NCBI RefSeq assembly: GCF_037975245.1
Contig: NC_092563.1
Coordinates: 18,837,594 to 18,901,593 of the forward strand
Origin: Apostichopus japonicus
Lineage: Eukaryota; Echinodermata; Holothuroidea; Aspidochirotida; Stichopodidae
Direction: 5' to 3'
DNA: 64,000 bases
The notes below the pieces were generated by a model that was given only the letters and a program-made list of their open reading frames with translations, was not told the DNA's origin and did no database searches. Positions 53,561 to 64,000 of this stretch are shown here, one piece after another (position 1 is the first letter of the stretch; each line of letters opens with the position of its first letter). Position numbers and translations under genes: made by a program.

Positions 53561-55938
53561 CATATCGGAAATGCAAAGCAAAGTTCCGTCCAAAAGTAAT
53601 TTGATAAGCCTCGGGTGTTTCTAAGTGTTTTTTTTTTAATATGACAGTAGAACAGATATAAAACCTCCATTAAGTGTTCATTCTACGTGTTTTCTCTACG
53701 GTATAAAACATATCAGATTTGGTCTAATGCCTATTCTGTCATCCTTCAACACAAGCTGCACCAATGAATTCAAGTATACACTATATGTTAAACCTTACAA
53801 GGCATCGGAACGTCGCTGTTTCAACTCCTGCGTATCATACTTGAGGGAGACTTTAGGTATCATAACACAATTACGGAAATGTACAGCCGCTCGAAACTTT
53901 GACCGTCGAAAAGAAGACCTAAAATGACCCAAATGAAGTTACTGTTTTGGCATATTTTCATTCGTCATGATAGTTTTCTCCTGACTTTATGTAAAAGCAT
54001 AAATCAAAGGACAGATGGTACAAAAATAAGGAAGACAGAGGGTGCCATAAAGCATTTTAGAAATTCTTTGGTTAAATGTGAATACAGTAAGGTTTAGTAG
54101 GATGTGAAAAAAGTTTCGGATAGTTTGTCTCCACTTCTGAATGTGGGTGAGCAATTTTCGCCTATTCTAATTGGTTACACTCCTAGGCGTACTGGATTGC
54201 TTAGCAGTTCTGGAGCCTTTGAATTAGTACAAACTTTACCAGGCACTGAAATTATCAATGTTTAGCATTATAGCCTACCATAATTGTTAATCCATGAATC
54301 AGTTAAGTTTAAAGACTAAACAGAATTAATAGCTGCTGGATAATACAATTGAAATAGTCTTTAAATGTGCTGCATGCAAGACTTCTAAAAGTAAAAGTGC
54401 CTACTTAAAGATCTGCTTTATTGGCTCCAAATATAGCACGCTTTAGCTAGGAGATTTTTGTGAATAGTAATCGACCTGCCACGGTCGTCAATCCACCTCA
54501 GGCTTCACAATTAGCCTGCATTCTGCTTCTTAACACAAAATAGGCTCTTTGTGTAAACACTTTGTGGAAATATGTTCATATCTACAGTGTAGATAATCAT
54601 ACAGCGTGCACACCAAGACCCTCATACAAGAAAAAATATGTGGCAGGCGTTGCAGACTAATTGGTAAAAAAGAGGTCATTATACGACCAAGGTAGGTCGA
54701 TTACGAAATCTCAAGAAACTTTTCCATGATAGCGTGCTATTTTTGGGGTCTATACAGCAGACTTTTAAATCGCCTGTTGATCACATGAAAAAATCTTCAG
54801 GGACAGATTCCATGCATTGCAGGATACTCCCATCCCACCCTCGCTACCCTCGCCACCCTCGCCACCCTCGCTCACACACATGCCTTTAGAAGGCATCCTA
54901 TATGCCACTGTTTGACACCTTATTTTATCTCTGTCGTAAATTATACTGCAACAAACCGATAAATCGTGATATCGTACAACTGTTAGATTTTAAAATAATT
55001 CGATCCGAGTAAAGTACATGTGACTGAGATACCCTAATGTTAACATGCATCTGTGGTTGTGTACACAAATTTAATTTGAGGCGCCCTTGCGTGACATCAG
55101 CCGATGAGTAAATTGGGCAAAGCGAGTATGTTCATACATTGTCTTATCAGCTTGTCAGAAGGTAGGGTTATGTGCTTTTTTATCGCCAAACAGACATAAA
55201 ACCTCACTGTCGACTCTTGATACAACAAATTCAATATATTTTCGGAGGCATCAAATGTAACATTTACCTTGGAGCTGCCATCAACAACGCACTCGAAAAG
55301 AAACTCACCTCAGTAGTTGTAATCAATATTATTTTATTACTTCAATCATTACAAAACGAATTTACATAAAAAAATTGTTGGTTTTTATATATCTCTCTTT
55401 TCGAAAACTTGACACTTAGAAAAACCTTTCAAACATGACAAGGAAAGAAAATACGGCCTGAGAAAAATCGACAGCTGCTTTCTGCATCTAATATCTTTTA
55501 ACTTTTTTTTTACAGTTGTACAGCTGCTGAGCAATTGAAATGTAGGTTAAATTTGGCAGGATACTTTCTTGGACGCTTCAACGCCATCAAATAAATTATC
55601 TGTAAATGTTTTTTTTTTACAAAGGGTCTATCTTCGAAATGTTATAAACATCTCATTATGCATTTGAAAAACAAAAAAGAATTTACATTCAATATATCGC
55701 CGGTTTGGTAGGATATTTAATCAAATATGGACCATAGTATCGAACCGATCACAATATCGATTGATCGCAGTACACGTCACAAGGTATAAGTTAATATTAC
55801 CAAACGGGTATCCAACTTGTACTTTGAATTACAATGTATGCGAATGGGATATTTGTCCGACTCGAGGAAGGCAATATATAATGGAAGTCTTTAAGAGTGG
55901 AGGGCTCTGTGATAGCTGCATGTCTTAACGGTGTTAAT
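53561..55938. other. Gene-poor DNA
   Basis: No confident gene, RNA or element. A short CTCGCCACC triplet repeat occurs near 54838-54873. Confidence 0.4.
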
Positions 55939-56386
55939 CAGGGGGTAGGAAGCTTCCAAAAAGTGGGGGGGGGGCGGCACAACATCAGAGGGGCACTTTC
56001 TCATTCCACTACCATCACTGGTTATGCTATAAACCGATACACACCGGCCATATCACTTACATATATATGATGCGTTAGTATGCTATCAATAATATTATGG
56101 TGCGCTGCAAAATTGATTTTTTATTTTATTTACTGAGATTGATAATTGTTAACCGTGCTACAAAAAGATATATGGAATGCCATTTTAATAATAGCATGTG
56201 CAGACTAAAAATAACAATAAAATTACAATAAAATATTAAAATTAACAAACGCTTAAGATATCCAAAAGACTGTTCTTCATCTAAGGGGCACATTTGATTT
56301 GCTTGTAGGGCACATTTGCTATTTTGGAAAAAAGTAAGGGGAGCGGGGCACGTGCCCCCGGTGCCCCCCCCGGCTTCTAGCCCCTG
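55939..56386. mobile_element. hAT-type MITE, diverged TSD
   Basis: Termini CAGGGGGTAGGAAGC and GCTTCTAGCCCCTG form imperfect inverted repeats. Flanks GTGTTAAT (55931-55938) and TGGTTAAT (56387-56394) match at 6 of 8. Interior: a G9 run near the left end, GGGGCAC words (for example GAGGGGCACTTTC) and GTGCCCCCGGTGCCCCCC near the right end. Confidence 0.65.
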
Positions 56387-56394
56387 TGGTTAAT

Positions 56395-59300
56395 CATTAC
56401 TTTGAGTCATCTCTGAATGGAAGAAAAGCGATCGCGTGAAGGGCCCACATGTACAAGAAGACTCAGGGTGAATTTGCATACAGACGTGTTGATACTATGA
56501 CTTATTCAATGTTCCACTTGTGCAATTTCGCTCAACGAAAACATACTTAAGAAAATACAAGTTAAGATGCCTAAAACAGTTAGCTTGACTTGAAACTAAC
56601 AAGATATCGTTTAAAAGATTGCTTCTTCAATAACTAAGAACGGAAGCGTACATAAAAGTATTGATCAATGCATGGTGACGTTGTGATCTGCGTTCCAAGA
56701 CTGCTACTTGTGAAGTTTCACAGAACTACAGATAAAACCAATGCCCTCTTTAGTTAGGTGTTGCTGGTGCGCCCCTTTCATATCAAAATTTGAATATCTG
56801 CCAGATACTTCGACCGGGCAAATAACGGCGACGTCTTTGGAAAGGAGTATAGCCTAATCACTAGTAAAATAACATAATTACTAATTAAAAGAGCTATATA
56901 TTAATACGACAACCTTTGGAGTTGGCAGTTAAATTTGCATTGATTACAATATTTCCTATCAGTTCGCTGAATTATTCAAAGGATGACTGCAAACCTTCGG
57001 CAGCTACATCGTTCTTGGCTGGATCAAGCAAGTCGCAAAGCTGAATAAAAGTAATAATAATAATTATAATAATAATAATAATAAAGAGAGACATGGAAAC
57101 AACTTTTATTGTAATCTTACTCTAGTTTAAGTATGATATATGCTTAATTTATTTTAAATAAGTGAAAATAAAAATGTACATTCCATTTTTTTTCAGTACC
57201 GTAACATATTAACATATTTGAATGTTTCATATACGTTATCACTTCATATACAAATCAAATACATACCGTTGGTGATAGTTTCATATAGTTCTGCAGCCAT
57301 ATTAATTAGAATCTATCAATTAAGCTGAGTCAAACCATTGTCTTATATATGTCATCAATAAAGTGAGCTTATAAACACTCGTATAGTTCTAGTTCATTGA
57401 ATATAGATATTGAAAACATAACAATTTGCAAATACGTGACGGGCTAATAATCTCTCAAATACTTTGCAATTTGGTTACATAACATATTTTGTAAGTTAAT
57501 CAGTGGCAATTGTTTCTTCGAAATTTGTTAACTTGCACAAACTAATAAATGAGACATAATTTGTAGTTGATTAACTAACGTTTACGTTGCTTATGTTTGT
57601 TTTTCTTTAATTTCTTGATGAATCTATACTCGCGTCAAAATTGTCGTTTGAACTTATATAAGCAAAATATGACATTCAAGATTTGACAATTATGAAATGG
57701 ATTGTAAACAAAATGTCAATTTCGAGAAATTACATGTTGTTAACCTATCAATGTTTTGTGTTGTTACTGACGACAAAGAAGCTAAAAGCATAGATAGACC
57801 GAAACTCGTTCATTACTTAGCTTATAACTCCAATCACGCTGATCAAATTACGTCGGAGTTTCTAAGCATTAATATCTAAAAAAAAACTGTAATTGTAATT
57901 AACAATTATCAAAATCAATTTGTATAATGTAGAGCCTTTTTCTTCTCTTTCATTATCCATTATAAAATATTGCGTGACTCGGCAAATGCGAGAGACCACT
58001 TAGAGTTAAGTACAGTCTCATAGAAGACAAACCATCATATATTCATATCTCAATGACTTGTATATATAATCATCTTTATCACGGTATTATGACAGGAGAT
58101 ATATTACGGTTAATTTTACCTATCATTTAATTTTATTAATATTTTTATTGCAAATAAATACTACCGTCATTGTATCAAAATACTAAAGCACATGCACTAA
58201 AAATAAACCACAAGCAAGCAAAGATAAACTATGTCTCTTTTGGTTTCTTGTGAGTTGGGTCTGAAATCTGCTTGACATTATTCACATATAACCACTGACA
58301 TGCGCATGCGCGGGTAGCGTGGGGTATGGTGGGGGAGAGAGTGGTAGCGACATAAGGGGGCAAAACGTTTAGTCGGGATATTTTCTTACATTCAGTTGGG
58401 GAAGAATTAAACCATCCTTTCATGACACCCCTCACACATTCAACGACCCCAGGGCCAAAAACCCATCCTTTTTAAAATTGTGCACCCCCTCTACCGATTA
58501 TCCACCACCTTTAAAATCTTTTGCAATTGATTACATAAATATCACAAATAGTAAACATAAACATGTAGTCTATTTTCATCGTAAGAAAATTAGACAATTT
58601 TCAACTGCAAAGTAACTGAATAGTTTTTTTTCTTCTCATGATTCAGTTCGAAATCAGGTTCCAAAACTATAGTCATAATAACTTTTTATAATTTTTATCA
58701 TTTTCTACTGTTTCTTTTCAACGGATGACTACGTTTAACTCATCATTTTAGATTAAGCAACACAAAAAGGAAATTTTCCTGAAAAGGAATTAGTAGGGTC
58801 ATCTATTAAATCAATTGCACAGAGTTATTATGGCAATATTGACCTTGTTAAGTCAAAATTGAGTGGTTTATTTTTGTAGTATTGATCGTTATAGAGCAGG
58901 TTTCAGACAAGACTTATTGTGGAATTCACACGCAAGAAATAATATTCAGCTCATTACCAAAGCTGGCTGTCAAACACATCCTAATGCACTCGAAAGAATT
59001 ACTTGAAGCCCTTAAATTCTATTGATTTGATGTCGCTATGGTTTATTGTGGTTGATTTTCTTAGAAAACGGAAACGCCAAAGCAGTTGTCGCAACTGCTT
59101 CTTCGTGTTGAATGAATGTAGCTCATCAAACTTAATGAAACCACTTTTATTTAAACCAATTTTATTTAAACCTAAACAAATTGTCATTTTTTTTTTACTG
59201 TTTTCAACATATCGAACTTAAATGAGACCTAACCCTATCATCAGTATTGGGATGTGTGCTAGAGCTCAAGGCGGCATGCACAACATTCTCAAACAGCTAA

Positions 59301-60484
59301 GAACAATCTAATTTCCACTTGGTTGATTTAATGGCATTTCACATAGTACAAGTCTCAGGACTTGATATCTAAAAATGGCATCATCTTTATTTACTAAATG
59401 TTTATTTCTCTACCAGCCAGATGGGTTTTGCAAATTCTGAAAACTGTTGAACTTTTTAAAATGTCTTAATTAATGATGGCAGAGGTATATGCAAGTGTCA
59501 AAAGTGCTAACGTTCCATTTTGACAATATGAAACGAAAAACTTAGAGAAAGTAAAAGGTTTTGGATCCTAGTGCATGGACACTATATGACAACATAGATC
59601 TACAAAATGATAAGTACCAGGCATGACGTTTGAACTATAGCACAATTATCTCCCTTAACGTATCAATATCTTTCTTAGCTGTTTTAAGTAGTTATTCTTC
59701 CCCTATAATATAATTAATGATACTTGAGCTTATGTCTCCTTAAATATGCTTGTCTAACAAAATCAACGGAATGAGTTTTTTTATCTCTAAGTGACACTTC
59801 TTACCCCTTTAGATGTCAAAAAGAACAACAAGAAGAGAAGAATAAAAAAGACTTCGTTGAATAATGTTTACTTAGTAACATCATCATTTGATGCCCGTTT
59901 TTCCTTTGAAAAATGCTTTCTGAGATGTCATTCCAAGTAATTGACATTTATGAGGTCATTACTGTTCTTTCTATGTTCCAAAGGCTAGGCTAGATGCCTA
60001 CCGCTTTCATTATGTACACTAGTTTCACGTGGTGTCTTAATAAATGAGTTTCATATTTATAAAGTCTTAGTGCAAAAGAACGTTTGCTCTATTTAATCAA
60101 TACTTGAATCTGTTTATACAGATATGAAGACTGCATGGAATATGATAAACGTCCACGAAAATATGATAAGTATTTAATCCCTTAGATGCAGTTATATGTT
60201 AATGAGCAATCATTTTATAGTTAAATACCTTGACTTAAGAACTTGAGATACACTGCATTCATTTATATAGTGGCATATACTTCATTTATAAGCCTAACGA
60301 TATCGAATGTAATGTGGGCAAAGATTAGACATAATTTTAGATCCTTGTGTTTGCAATGTCGTTCCTATATATGCAAGGTTACATTAAAGGTATATTTCAA
60401 TATTTGATATAACAAGAGATATTTCGGAGACTCGCGTCAAGAAATAGCTTCACCTTGCTTAGCTTGAGAACCGCACAAAACGTC
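56395..60484. other. Gene-poor AT-rich DNA
   Basis: About 4 kb in which I recognise no gene, RNA or element. It includes an (AAT)n stretch at about 57054-57083. Short open frames (for example 57697-57879 and 59003-59221) show no family features. Confidence 0.45.
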
Positions 60485-60752
60485 ACATAGAATGTATGTA
60501 TATGTATGTATGAATGTATGTAGTTTAGATCCTCCTGCAAGCAGAAACTCGCGAAGAAGCCTCATTGGCATATCAAAGCCGCAAGCTGACCGAAGTCAGT
60601 ATCTTAGATTCATATTTAACGATGCATGATTATGAAATGTCAATTGTCAACAACTCTGTAACTGGACTACATACATTAATCTTTGAGTGACTCGAACTCG
60701 GGACCTTATGATTGAAAGGCACCGGAGTTAATTCCACTGAGCTAACACTCCT
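60485..60752 (-). repeat. tRNA-derived SINE with (ATAC)n tail
   Basis: On the minus strand the head reads GGAGTGTTAGCTCAGTGGAA, continues through AAGGTCCCGAGTTCGAGTCACTC, and has an A box (60744-60734) and B box (60699-60689) at tRNA spacing. It is followed by a body of about 190 bp (including GACTTCGGTCAGCTTGCGGC and CCAATGAGGCTTCTTCGCGA) and an (ATAC/ATTC)n tail at 60490-60520. The layout of tRNA head, body and simple-repeat tail is that of a SINE. I do not recognise the family. Confidence 0.7.
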
Positions 60753-61670
60753 AATGTCGAAAAAATGAATGTCAATGCATATTGGAAATAATTTTTTTTC
60801 ATACTTGGGCATTTTCATGGCATGAAATGCGTTATGTTTCTGAGCAATTTCGTACGCATAGCAGTTAATTTTGCATTGATTTGTCAAAGTCATCATTTAA
60901 TTTAATTAGGAAGACCGGTTCTGTGTAAATTCGATTTATGAACGGAAATACCAAGGCCACAATTGAGACGTCATACTCGGTAGTCTAAAACGTAGGCAAA
61001 CCTCATGTGATTCATTTTACGGCAGAAAAAAGGAAGATTTATGTAGAACCATTGAATATGGAAACAAATGATACATTTAGCATGACTCAAGGGATCATCA
61101 TTATTGCCCCAAAACATGGTAAAAAGTGAACTAATGGTCACAAATGTTGAAAATTCAAGATGCAGTTTATTCTCACCTCAGATCATTTTCCTTCATTGAG
61201 ACATCCATTTTGTCTCTATACACTGCCTAGGGATTATTTGGAAAATCAGAACGTCCAGCAAAAGTGCTACTGAAAACTCTGAGGCAAGTTTTAGTATGCT
61301 ACTTATAATCTATGACAAGTCTGCATCATTATTATTACACTAGATAGATACAAACCTATAGATTCTGTTAATGAAACTTTGTTGACTACACATGACCTTT
61401 GCCAAAATAGTCTCATTTTGTTACATTTAAAACAAAAACGTTTATAACAGAGTCACGGGTTGAAATGTGGAGAGATCCTATAGTAAACTATCCTAGTAAA
61501 TATCTAGAATATATCTAGACTATTAGTCTAGATCTTACCGTATCGGTAATGATCACCACAAGATCACTCTCATAGTCCCTGACGACACTTGCATAAAACC
61601 AAGAGTAGCTGTCAAAAGATAAAAAACGAAGTATGTATATAGTAAAATAAAACATAACGGACTTATACAC
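60753..61670. other. Intergenic DNA
   Basis: No gene recognised. TCTAGA-like words cluster at about 61500-61532. Confidence 0.4.
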
Positions 61671-61686
61671 TGTTGTTAGATGTTAA

Positions 61687-61736
<50 letters not shown>

Positions 61737-61752
61737 TTAACATCTAACAACA
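61671..61752. repeat. Perfect 20-bp inverted repeat around an (AT)n core
   Basis: 61671-61690 (TGTTGTTAGATGTTAAGTGT) is the exact reverse complement of 61733-61752, and the 42 bp between are pure AT repeats, themselves self-complementary. The whole 82 bp is close to a perfect palindrome and extends a few more bases on each side with one indel. It could extrude as a cruciform. Confidence 0.95.
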
Positions 61753-61837
61753 TGTGTATACAAATATAAATATGCATATAAAAATATATATACTACGAAA
61801 GAAGAGTAGACATCGGAAAGAGCAATGTAAGTTTGTA

Positions 61838-61900
61838 TGACTGGATTCGATCCTGTGGTATCAGGAACCTTGTTCTATGAACTGAACTACCAGCCCTTAT
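61838..61900 (-). repeat. tRNA-like (SINE head) fragment
   Basis: The minus strand reads GGCTGGTAGTTCAGTTCATAG (A-box-like) and, about 30 bases on, GGATCGAATCC (a near-consensus B box). It lacks a paired acceptor stem, so it is a tRNA pseudogene or SINE head. Confidence 0.45.
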
Positions 61901-62329
61901 CTGTGAGATATCTCTATGTGTTCATAAGCCGTGGTACTTTACATACAATGTAGAGTGCAAGGTATCACGTGGCCCCACTAACTAAAAGATCTGGATAACT
62001 CGGTAATTGGTAGAGCACAGTAACAGAAAGAAGAACTCTTCGTTAGCCTGAAATAGTCTACTTAATATGTTCGTCATCATTTTAAAGGTGTGTGTCTCGG
62101 TATAAGTGTAGACGCCAATACATACAAAGATTTAACTGGTTTTCTTATTCAACAGCCTAGGGTTCTAAAACTCTTAGGTATACATTTAGTGCATAGAGTT
62201 CATGACTATGGCAATGGAAACTCATGTCCACATGGATCAATTTGATATGCTTGACAACTGCAGGATGATCTAAATACACATAAAAACAACTCTGCTATCA
62301 TGTAACCCAATCCAACTTGCGGCTACCCC
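61901..62329. other. Intergenic DNA
   Basis: No gene. At about 61993-62015 TAACTCGGTAATTGGTAGAGC resembles a tRNA A box on the plus strand, without a matching B box. Confidence 0.35.
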
Positions 62330-62690
62330 TACACTCTAAAAAAGTTGGTCATTTTTTTTGCCCAACTTTTAACCAACGCTGGGGAAGTATGTATCCAACC
62401 AACTGTTGAGCATTTTTTGCCCAATTGCCGCTGGGTAATGTTTTTACTCATAGTTGGGCATATTATTTTACCCATAAATAGTAATTAAGAAATTACCCAA
62501 CTGGCCTGTTGGGCAATGTTTATCATTTGTTGGCGAAATATTGAAAACGAATATCATATGGTTGGGTATCCTTTACTACTAATTGGGCAACATAGGGCTA
62601 TTTATTGGTCGATATTTCGACATTATTTAAGCAGTTTTTCTCCCTTTATTGGGTAATGGATAGTTAATCAATATATTCATAATGATCAAT
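62330..62690. repeat. TTGGGCA-rich element, copy 2
   Basis: Begins CTACACTCTAAAAAAGTTGG and contains TTGGGCA/TGCCCAA/TTACCCAA words about a dozen times (GCCCAACTTTTAACCAACGC, CAATTGCCGCTGGGTAATG, AGTTGGGCATATTATTTTAC, AATTACCCAACTGGCCTGTT, ACTAATTGGGCAACATAGGG). Facing pairs can fold into hairpins. Opposite in orientation to 48597-48815. Confidence 0.6.
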
Positions 62691-62959
62691 ACAGGTATTT
62701 CACTATTTCACTGTTTTTTACTGACTATACACAAAAAGGTTGAATGATATAAATTAAAATAGGTGGGATGAACATGGAAGGTTGGATGATTGTGAACAAG
62801 TATAGCATACACCAAACCAAAAAGATAGATCTAACAACACAGTGTATTGTAGAATGATTTATTGAACATCTACTTTCTTGAAGCAGCATATCAAAACAAA
62901 TTTAAAGCAGATAAAACAGATGAAAATCATAAAGAAAAAATACACTTATCACATCCCAC

Positions 62960-63530
62960 TTTGCTATTGTAGCATGCAACTATTGTCAATCAATTGTGAT
63001 AGAAACATGTAACTGTCATCCACCCATTGCTATTGTAGCATGCTACTCACGTCAACCCATTGCTATTGTAGCATGCTACTCTCATCCACCCATTGCTATT
63101 GTAGCATGCTACTCACGTCAACCCATTGCTATTGTAGCATGCTACTCACGTCAACCCATTGCTATTGTAGCATGCTACTCACATCAACCCATTGCTACTG
63201 TAGCATGCTACTCACATCCACCCATTGCTATTATAGCATGCTACTCTCATCCACCCATTGCTATTGTAGCATGCTACTCTCATCCACCTATTGCTATTGT
63301 AGCATGCTACTCTCATCCACCCATTGCTACTGTAGCATGCTACTCTCTTCCACCCACTGCTATTGTAACATGCTACTCTCATCCACCCATTGCTATTGTA
63401 ACATGCTACTCTCTTCCACCCATTGCTATTATAGCATGCTACTCTCATCCACCTATTGCTATTGTAGCATGCTACTCTCATCCACCCATTGCTGCTGTAG
63501 CATGCTACTCTCATCCACCCATTGCTACTA
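62960..63530 (+). repeat. 33-bp minisatellite, about 16 units
   Basis: Head-to-tail 33-bp units of CCACCCATTGCTATTGTAGC, then ATGCTACTCTCAT, with few substitutions from 63017 to 63530 and a decayed unit at about 62955-63016. Each unit holds the 10-bp palindrome TAGCATGCTA. Because 33 is a multiple of 3, several frames on both strands stay open and give 11-residue peptide repeats; this is not evidence of coding. Confidence 0.95.
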
Positions 63531-64000
63531 TCAATAATAGAAAACTAATCCAAATGTAGGGAGCACAGGTGGAAACACATATCTTATGTTTCAACATTTA
63601 ATTACATTTTAGTTTTGTTGGAACGAGACTGGTTAACTAACACCAGATCATTGTGATGCTAAACCAAAGCTAGGGGTACCATCATGTCATGTTAGTACTC
63701 TATGCACAGGTTTTCCGAAATATTAACTGATTTTGTAAGACATTACTGTGATGGTGTTAATGAATATAATCTATTAAAACAAATTATTTTTGGCTGATTC
63801 AGTATGAAATAAAATGGCAAACACTTAAACATGAATGATGAAACCAAATTAACTGATACTGTACCAAATTCCTTGAACGCCAAGCCATGAAAGCTAAGTA
63901 ATAGAACAATGGAAGTTAAGAAAAATCATCTGTAATTTTACACAGTATTTACACTTTAAATTTGTTCTATCAAGATGTAATGCATGATATAAATACAATG
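63531..64000. other. Intergenic DNA
   Basis: AT-rich right edge of the window; nothing recognised. Confidence 0.45.

Noticed and set aside
55172-55369. A 65-codon frame and its opposite strand
   Set aside because: Some protein-like composition, but no motif, splice context or neighbour supports it.
57697-57879. A 60-codon frame starting MDCKQNVNFEK
   Set aside because: No recognisable family, promoter or flanking exons; it is within the length expected by chance in AT-rich DNA.
60689-60752. Intact tRNA gene
   Set aside because: A and B boxes are good but the acceptor stem does not pair, and the unit continues into a SINE body and tail.
62996-63559. 187-codon and 165-codon repeat proteins and a possible CRISPR array
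   Set aside because: The units are head-to-tail with no unique spacers, and open frames exist on both strands because the unit is 33 bp. This is a minisatellite in an animal genome, not CRISPR and not a supported gene.

Overview
The window is from an animal nuclear genome. It is AT-rich, has spliced genes with GT-AG introns, long introns and gene deserts, and carries many DNA transposons, decayed non-LTR retrotransposons, SINE-like pieces, microsatellites and poly-G/poly-C runs. The proteins (a chloride-type animal alpha-amylase, metallophosphoesterase 1, an RNF166/RNF114-type ubiquitin ligase) and this repeat style suggest a marine invertebrate deuterostome such as an echinoderm. The phylum is an inference from the proteins, not proven.

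Layout: (1) 1-1655, the last coding exon of a single-pass membrane protein with PY motifs. (2) 1.7-8.8 kb, repeats: a dispersed repeat, a 1.5-kb hAT-type element with a perfect 8-bp target duplication, an AT microsatellite and a purine-only minisatellite. (3) 8908-12125, a complete three-exon alpha-amylase gene (528 aa) with a TATA box, a poly(A) signal and an unusual hydrophobic C-terminal tail that looks like a GPI-anchor signal. (4) 15160-22908, minus strand, a complete eight-exon MPPE1/PGAP5 gene (at least 384 aa). Its introns hold a 320-bp GAT microsatellite, a Charlie-like hAT MITE and a tandem array derived from a splice acceptor. (5) 22.9-25.6 kb, a head-to-head promoter region with a consensus CRE, shared with (6) 25674-30713, plus strand, an RNF166/RNF114-like gene (213 aa) whose fourth coding exon is partly tandem-duplicated. 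(7) 34.85-36.99 kb, a dead LINE interrupted by a hAT element, itself interrupted by a second hAT element that keeps a transposase dimerisation-domain fragment. (8) 39.9-42.3 kb, a hAT MITE and a second dead LINE with endonuclease and reverse-transcriptase remnants. (9) 42.3-64 kb, a gene-poor stretch with a trypsin-like serine-protease pseudogene (48.9-49.5 kb), hAT MITEs, three kinds of element packed with short self-complementary motifs, a tandem segmental duplication, tRNA-derived SINE pieces, a long AT-cored palindrome and a 33-bp minisatellite.

The three complete genes are structurally independent. MPPE1 remodels GPI anchors in the early secretory pathway, and the neighbouring amylase appears to be a GPI-anchor substrate; that functional link is only an inference. 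The strongest recurring signals are at least ten hAT-superfamily insertions whose termini and 8-bp target duplications can be read directly, and three separate short tandem duplications that each copy a splice junction, one in each complete gene.
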